Of a stretch of DNA of 17,198 bases, positions 14,722-17,198 are shown in pieces; the first letter of the stretch is position 1, and each line of letters begins with the position of its first letter. Under the pieces are notes generated by a model. That model saw nothing but the letters and a program-made list of their open reading frames with translations, ran no database searches and had not been told where the DNA came from. Origin of the DNA: JAYWAM01 sp043782425 (GTDB lineage Bacteria; Pseudomonadota; Gammaproteobacteria; Burkholderiales; Usitatibacteraceae). Made by a program: the position numbers and the translations under genes. The stretch covers positions 1 through 17,198 of the forward strand of contig JAYWAM010000102.1 of assembly GCA_043782425.1 (NCBI GenBank), read 5' to 3'.

Positions 14722-15601
14722 GAGGCGAGGCCTTTGCAGTAGGGGGCGGCGTTGGATTGGCGGCGGGCGCCTCAAAACGCAAGTCGATAGCGGTTTTTTC
14801 ATCGCCCCATTCGAGATTGCCTTTGACAGTCAAGGGATAAGTCAGCGTGACCGTATCATTTCCCGGTACGTTGGGAATGAGCGGGATGACGCGCGATTGC
14901 GCGGGCAAAATAGGCAAGGCTTCCGGGGCGAAATCGATTTGTTTGCCCTGCGCATCCACACCACTGAGGAAACCACCAAGACGAGCATGCGCATTACCGC
15001 TGTTACTTACCTGCAACTGCGGGACCACGACGCCGTCACTTAACCCTGTGCCGCCATGAGCGATTTCGAGTTTCGGGCGGGCGCTGCCGACGATTGCATA
15101 CACAATCACCCCAACCCGGCCGCTGACGGGGAAGCTCACCGCTCCTTCCGTCTTGATGACTTGCTCCAAGCCCTCGATCATGACTGCAAAGCGGCATTCT
15201 GCCGAGACGGCATCGGCAGGCGGCGAAACCTCAAAACGAAAACGAATTTTACCGTTTGCCGCCAGCGTCAGATCGCGCCGCTCCAGCGCCACCCACGGGC
15301 GGCAACTTTGTGGCGCAAGTTCGTCGGAAAACACCGCGTTGCCATCGGCTGCGAGCGACCAGTCGTTGGTATAGACGCGGTATTTGCCGGGCTGACTGGC
15401 GACATGGGTAATCTCGATCACTTGGCGCGTCGTTTTGCCAGGCTGCACGGCAAGCTCAAAGCGTGGCGGAGAAATGACGGCGGAGAAGCCCTGGGCGTGC
15501 AATGTTGCGGGCGTCGCCGTGATAATACAAACAAGCGCTCCCACGAGAGTTGCATGCATACCCATTGCACGAAATAATATTTTTTTCACCGGTATCGACA
15601 T
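14696..15601 (-). CDS. PapD-like periplasmic chaperone of the fibre-assembly locus
   Basis: This 301-residue secreted protein has a signal peptide ending near LHAQ (37). Domain 1 (about 38-150) starts FSAVISPPRFELAVQPGKTT, the N-terminal strand pattern of PapD-type chaperones and of related Ig-like DUF916-type domains. Domain 2 (about 160-277) is a second Ig-like sandwich. The end (278-301) is a Pro/Ala-rich tail. Cys100 and Cys136 could form a disulfide. Classical fimbrial chaperones have about 230-250 residues, so this one is long. The start is ATG at 15601 with GGAG 10 nt upstream; the frame also runs up to 15622. It follows the 176-residue secreted protein by 7 nt and overlaps the usher-like gene. 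It probably folds and delivers the pilin-like subunits of the operon. Confidence 0.75.
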   Translation of the reverse strand: MSIPVKKILFRAMGMHATLVGALVCIITATPATLHAQGFSAVISPPRFELAVQPGKTTRQVIEITHVASQPGKYRVYTNDWSLAADGNAVFSDELAPQSCRPWVALERRDLTLAANGKIRFRFEVSPPADAVSAECRFAVMIEGLEQVIKTEGAVSFPVSGRVGVIVYAIVGSARPKLEIAHGGTGLSDGVVVPQLQVSNSGNAHARLGGFLSGVDAQGKQIDFAPEALPILPAQSRVIPLIPNVPGNDTVTLTYPLTVKGNLEWGDEKTAIDLRFEAPAANPTPPPTAKASPLVPGSAAK

Positions 15602-15608
15602 ACGCTCG

Positions 15609-16139
15609 TTACTCCACATCAATTTCGAAATGAAACCTGAGCTGCTGAGGGTGGCTTAAGCGCGTGCCATCCGCCTCAATTTGCACTTCCAGCACATCTT
15701 CCATGCGCGGCGCGCGAATGACGCCAGTGTAAACCAGTGTTCGCCCACCCGGCGTGAGTTGACCATCAAGCAACACACCGTGACTGCGCCAGGCGATCTT
15801 CATAGAGCCGCTTGATTCCATCGGCAGTACCATGTAAATCTTGCCGGATTTTCCCAGCCAAGGAGCCGTCGCCAAGCGCACATTTACCCTGGTGCGTCCG
15901 ACAATTGCGTTATCGCGATTCTTCGGCGCGATAGAGCGCCAATTCATGGCAGGCGTGCCATCCAGCACCACTGTGGCCGAATCGTCTATCACGGCTGACG
16001 CCAGCCTCAGGGTTGTTGCACGTGCAGAGGCATTCGCCGCATAAGCTGGAAGCGCCATGATTGTCGTCACAATCGCAAGCGCTGCGATAAGCAGGTATTG
16101 CGCGCTATCGAGCAAAGCGGCCTGCGGCTTGAAATTCAC
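15609..16139 (-). CDS. Secreted beta-rich protein, possible minor subunit or tip
   Basis: A signal peptide (hydrophobic LLIAALAIVTTIMALPAYAA) precedes about 145 beta-rich residues, with TRVNVRLATAPWLGKSGKIY, then TPGGRTLVYTGVI and a C-terminal strand LSHPQQLRFHFEIDVE. I do not recognise a named family. The position between pilin-like genes and the chaperone suggests a minor pilin or tip subunit. The frame runs up to 16223, but a GTG at 16139 overlaps the previous gene's stop (GTGA) and places the signal peptide at the N-terminus, so it is preferred (176 residues). There is no strong Shine-Dalgarno, consistent with translational coupling. Confidence 0.7.
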   Translation of the reverse strand: MNFKPQAALLDSAQYLLIAALAIVTTIMALPAYAANASARATTLRLASAVIDDSATVVLDGTPAMNWRSIAPKNRDNAIVGRTRVNVRLATAPWLGKSGKIYMVLPMESSGSMKIAWRSHGVLLDGQLTPGGRTLVYTGVIRAPRMEDVLEVQIEADGTRLSHPQQLRFHFEIDVE

Positions 16140-16771
16140 GGCGCGGTCAATGTGTATGTCGCGCGGCCGTTGTAGACACCCGCCGCAACCACGTTGGTAT
16201 TGGCATAACTGAAAGTGTGACAATTCTCAACGTACGTGTTTGAGGATATGTTTCTTAAGAAAAGCGTTGCGCCATTGAAGGTTCCGGCAGGAATATCAGC
16301 GGTCGCATTGCCAAGCGCTGTGCTGCTCCAACTGATCTGTGTGAAGGGTAAAGTGTCGGCCCCGCTGGTCAGTGTCGCCGGCGTAGTAACTTGCAATGCA
16401 GCCACGTTAGCAGTGGTGCTGGGTTCCCGGAAATAGCCGCCAATATAGACCTGATTCGGCGGCACGCACACCGTGAATCCATCATACGGGCTGTTGGCCT
16501 GCGTGCTGTCGCTGCTCATGGCTTGTGCCGCGCCCGTGCCGACGGCGCTCGCCGCAACCGTGACACTGACCAGATTGATCGTGGCATTGGCGGCATTGGT
16601 TGTGGAGTTGCCGACGCCGAGATAGACGGTGCGCGCGCCCGGCGTAATGGTCAGCACCCAAGCAGCGGCGTTGAAGGTTGCGCAACACAGCAAACCCGTT
16701 ATCCACAGCGTGCGACGCGCGCCATTTGTACAATTCAAATTTTTGCCGGTTTTGCGCCTGTGATGAATCAT
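16136..16771 (-). CDS. Secreted pilin-like protein, paralogue of the upstream gene product
   Basis: This 211-residue protein has a basic N-terminus, then a signal peptide TLWITGLLCCATFNAAAW. The mature part is rich in Thr, Ser, Ala and Asn, with two cysteines (C102, C184) that could pair. The C-terminal half aligns with the partial gene at the right edge: DTLPFTQISW against DTIPWSQIAI, ADIPAGTF against PAFANTF, HTFSYANTNVVAAGVYNGRATYT against WTFSFLNASTYPAGTYGPTANGRVTYT. The closing beta strand after A-G-x-Y resembles donor-strand fimbrial subunits such as spore coat U-type pilins. ATG at 16771 with AGGAG 8 nt upstream. A 12-bp hairpin lies just before that ribosome site. Confidence 0.75.
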   Translation of the reverse strand: MIHHRRKTGKNLNCTNGARRTLWITGLLCCATFNAAAWVLTITPGARTVYLGVGNSTTNAANATINLVSVTVAASAVGTGAAQAMSSDSTQANSPYDGFTVCVPPNQVYIGGYFREPSTTANVAALQVTTPATLTSGADTLPFTQISWSSTALGNATADIPAGTFNGATLFLRNISSNTYVENCHTFSYANTNVVAAGVYNGRATYTLTAP

Positions 16772-16784
16772 GCCTGCTCCTAAG

Positions 16785-16813
16785 ACAAATGCCAGCTTGG
16801 GGCTGGCATTTGT
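16785..16813 (-). promoter_or_regulatory. Intercistronic hairpin between two pilin-like genes
   Basis: ACAAATGCCAGC and GCTGGCATTTGT form a perfect 12-bp stem with a 5-nt loop. It sits 24 nt after the stop of the upstream pilin-like gene and immediately before AGGAG of the next gene. There is no U-tract on either strand, so full termination is unlikely. Such stems commonly protect the 3' end of an abundant upstream pilin message or dampen expression of the next gene. Confidence 0.6.
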
Positions 16814-16837
16814 GTGTTTAAAGCCCTGACCTTGACC

Positions 16838-17198
16838 CTACAAGACAGTAGCCGTATAAGTGACACGACCATTGGCCGTCGGGCCGTAAGTGCCGGCCGG
16901 GTAGGTACTGGCATTCAAGAAACTAAAGGTCCATGTCGATCCGACGTTGGTAACCTTAGAAATCGGGGCAGGGGCAAAGTTCGCGCTGGCGCCGGTAAGG
17001 GGCAAGGCAGCAAGATGCGGAAAGGTGTTGGCAAACGCGGGGGTCACCAGAGCCGAGTTGGCGATGGCGATTTGCGACCAGGGAATGGTGTCAGCTGTGG
17101 CGTTGGTCAAGGCGCCCGTGGTATTAGCCGTCAGGGTCACGACACCAGCGTTGCTGCGCAACAGCGCGGTCACAGCGCCGCCGCCAAGGTCACCACCC
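16838..17198 (-). CDS. Secreted pilin-like protein, 5'-partial at the window edge
   Basis: The frame is open from the right edge to the stop at 16838, giving the last 119 residues. Internal GTG and ATG codons are not the start, because the homologous region continues upstream. The segment is rich in Thr, Ala and Asn with alternating hydrophobic residues and ends in NGRVTYTATVL. It aligns with the C-terminal half of the next gene's product, so the two are tandem paralogues. It has no cysteine in the visible part. Being first of the visible genes and followed by a stable hairpin, it is the likeliest major subunit of the fibre; that is inference. Confidence 0.7.
   Translation of the reverse strand, partial: GGDLGGGAVTALLRSNAGVVTLTANTTGALTNATADTIPWSQIAIANSALVTPAFANTFPHLAALPLTGASANFAPAPISKVTNVGSTWTFSFLNASTYPAGTYGPTANGRVTYTATVL

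Noticed and set aside
1..17198. CRISPR array, tRNA or rRNA genes, insertion sequence transposase
   Set aside because: No regularly spaced direct repeats, no tRNA-like or rRNA segments and no transposase-like protein were seen; the REPIN-like copies are only two and lie 766 bp apart.

Overview
The window reads as a chromosomal stretch of a GC-rich proteobacterium, most likely a betaproteobacterium. The grounds are the type and order of the formate dehydrogenase genes, the DUF3305/DUF3306 pair and the codon use; no rRNA or other strong taxonomic marker is present. Nearly the whole window is coding.

Formate dehydrogenase island (about 1-11945). Reading leftward from 4664 is a structural operon for a periplasm-facing, Tat-exported, membrane-bound molybdenum/tungsten formate dehydrogenase. 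It encodes a tiny Tat-signal protein, the catalytic alpha subunit (cysteine at the active site, not selenocysteine), the four-cluster beta subunit, a small lipoprotein and a cytochrome b-type gamma subunit. The gamma gene runs off the left edge and stops looking like its family about 84 bases from that edge. Upstream on the same strand is an accessory unit (8488 to 4838): DUF3305, DUF3306, a 601-residue polyferredoxin and a TorD-family chaperone. It ends in a large hairpin followed by a U-tract. Diverging from DUF3305, on the + strand, are cofactor genes: moaA (molybdopterin synthesis), fdhD (sulfur transfer to the cofactor) and mobA (guanylyl transfer giving bis-MGD). Together these make, sulfurate and insert the Mo cofactor, fold the alpha subunit and build the enzyme.

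Inside the + strand cofactor operon is an unrelated DUF2461 gene. It is bracketed by two copies of a 68-bp element with identical 21-bp inverted arms and a 26-nt centre that differs between copies (REPIN-like).

Surface structure locus (about 12040-17198). A minus-strand operon starts beyond the right edge: two paralogous secreted pilin-like proteins separated by a perfect 12-bp hairpin, a third secreted beta-rich protein, a two-domain PapD-like periplasmic chaperone, and an outer-membrane beta-barrel with a C-terminal SdrD/Cna-B-like domain. A further secreted pilin-like protein on the + strand converges on it. I interpret this as a divergent chaperone-usher-type fibre assembly locus; it is the part of the window least well covered by known families.
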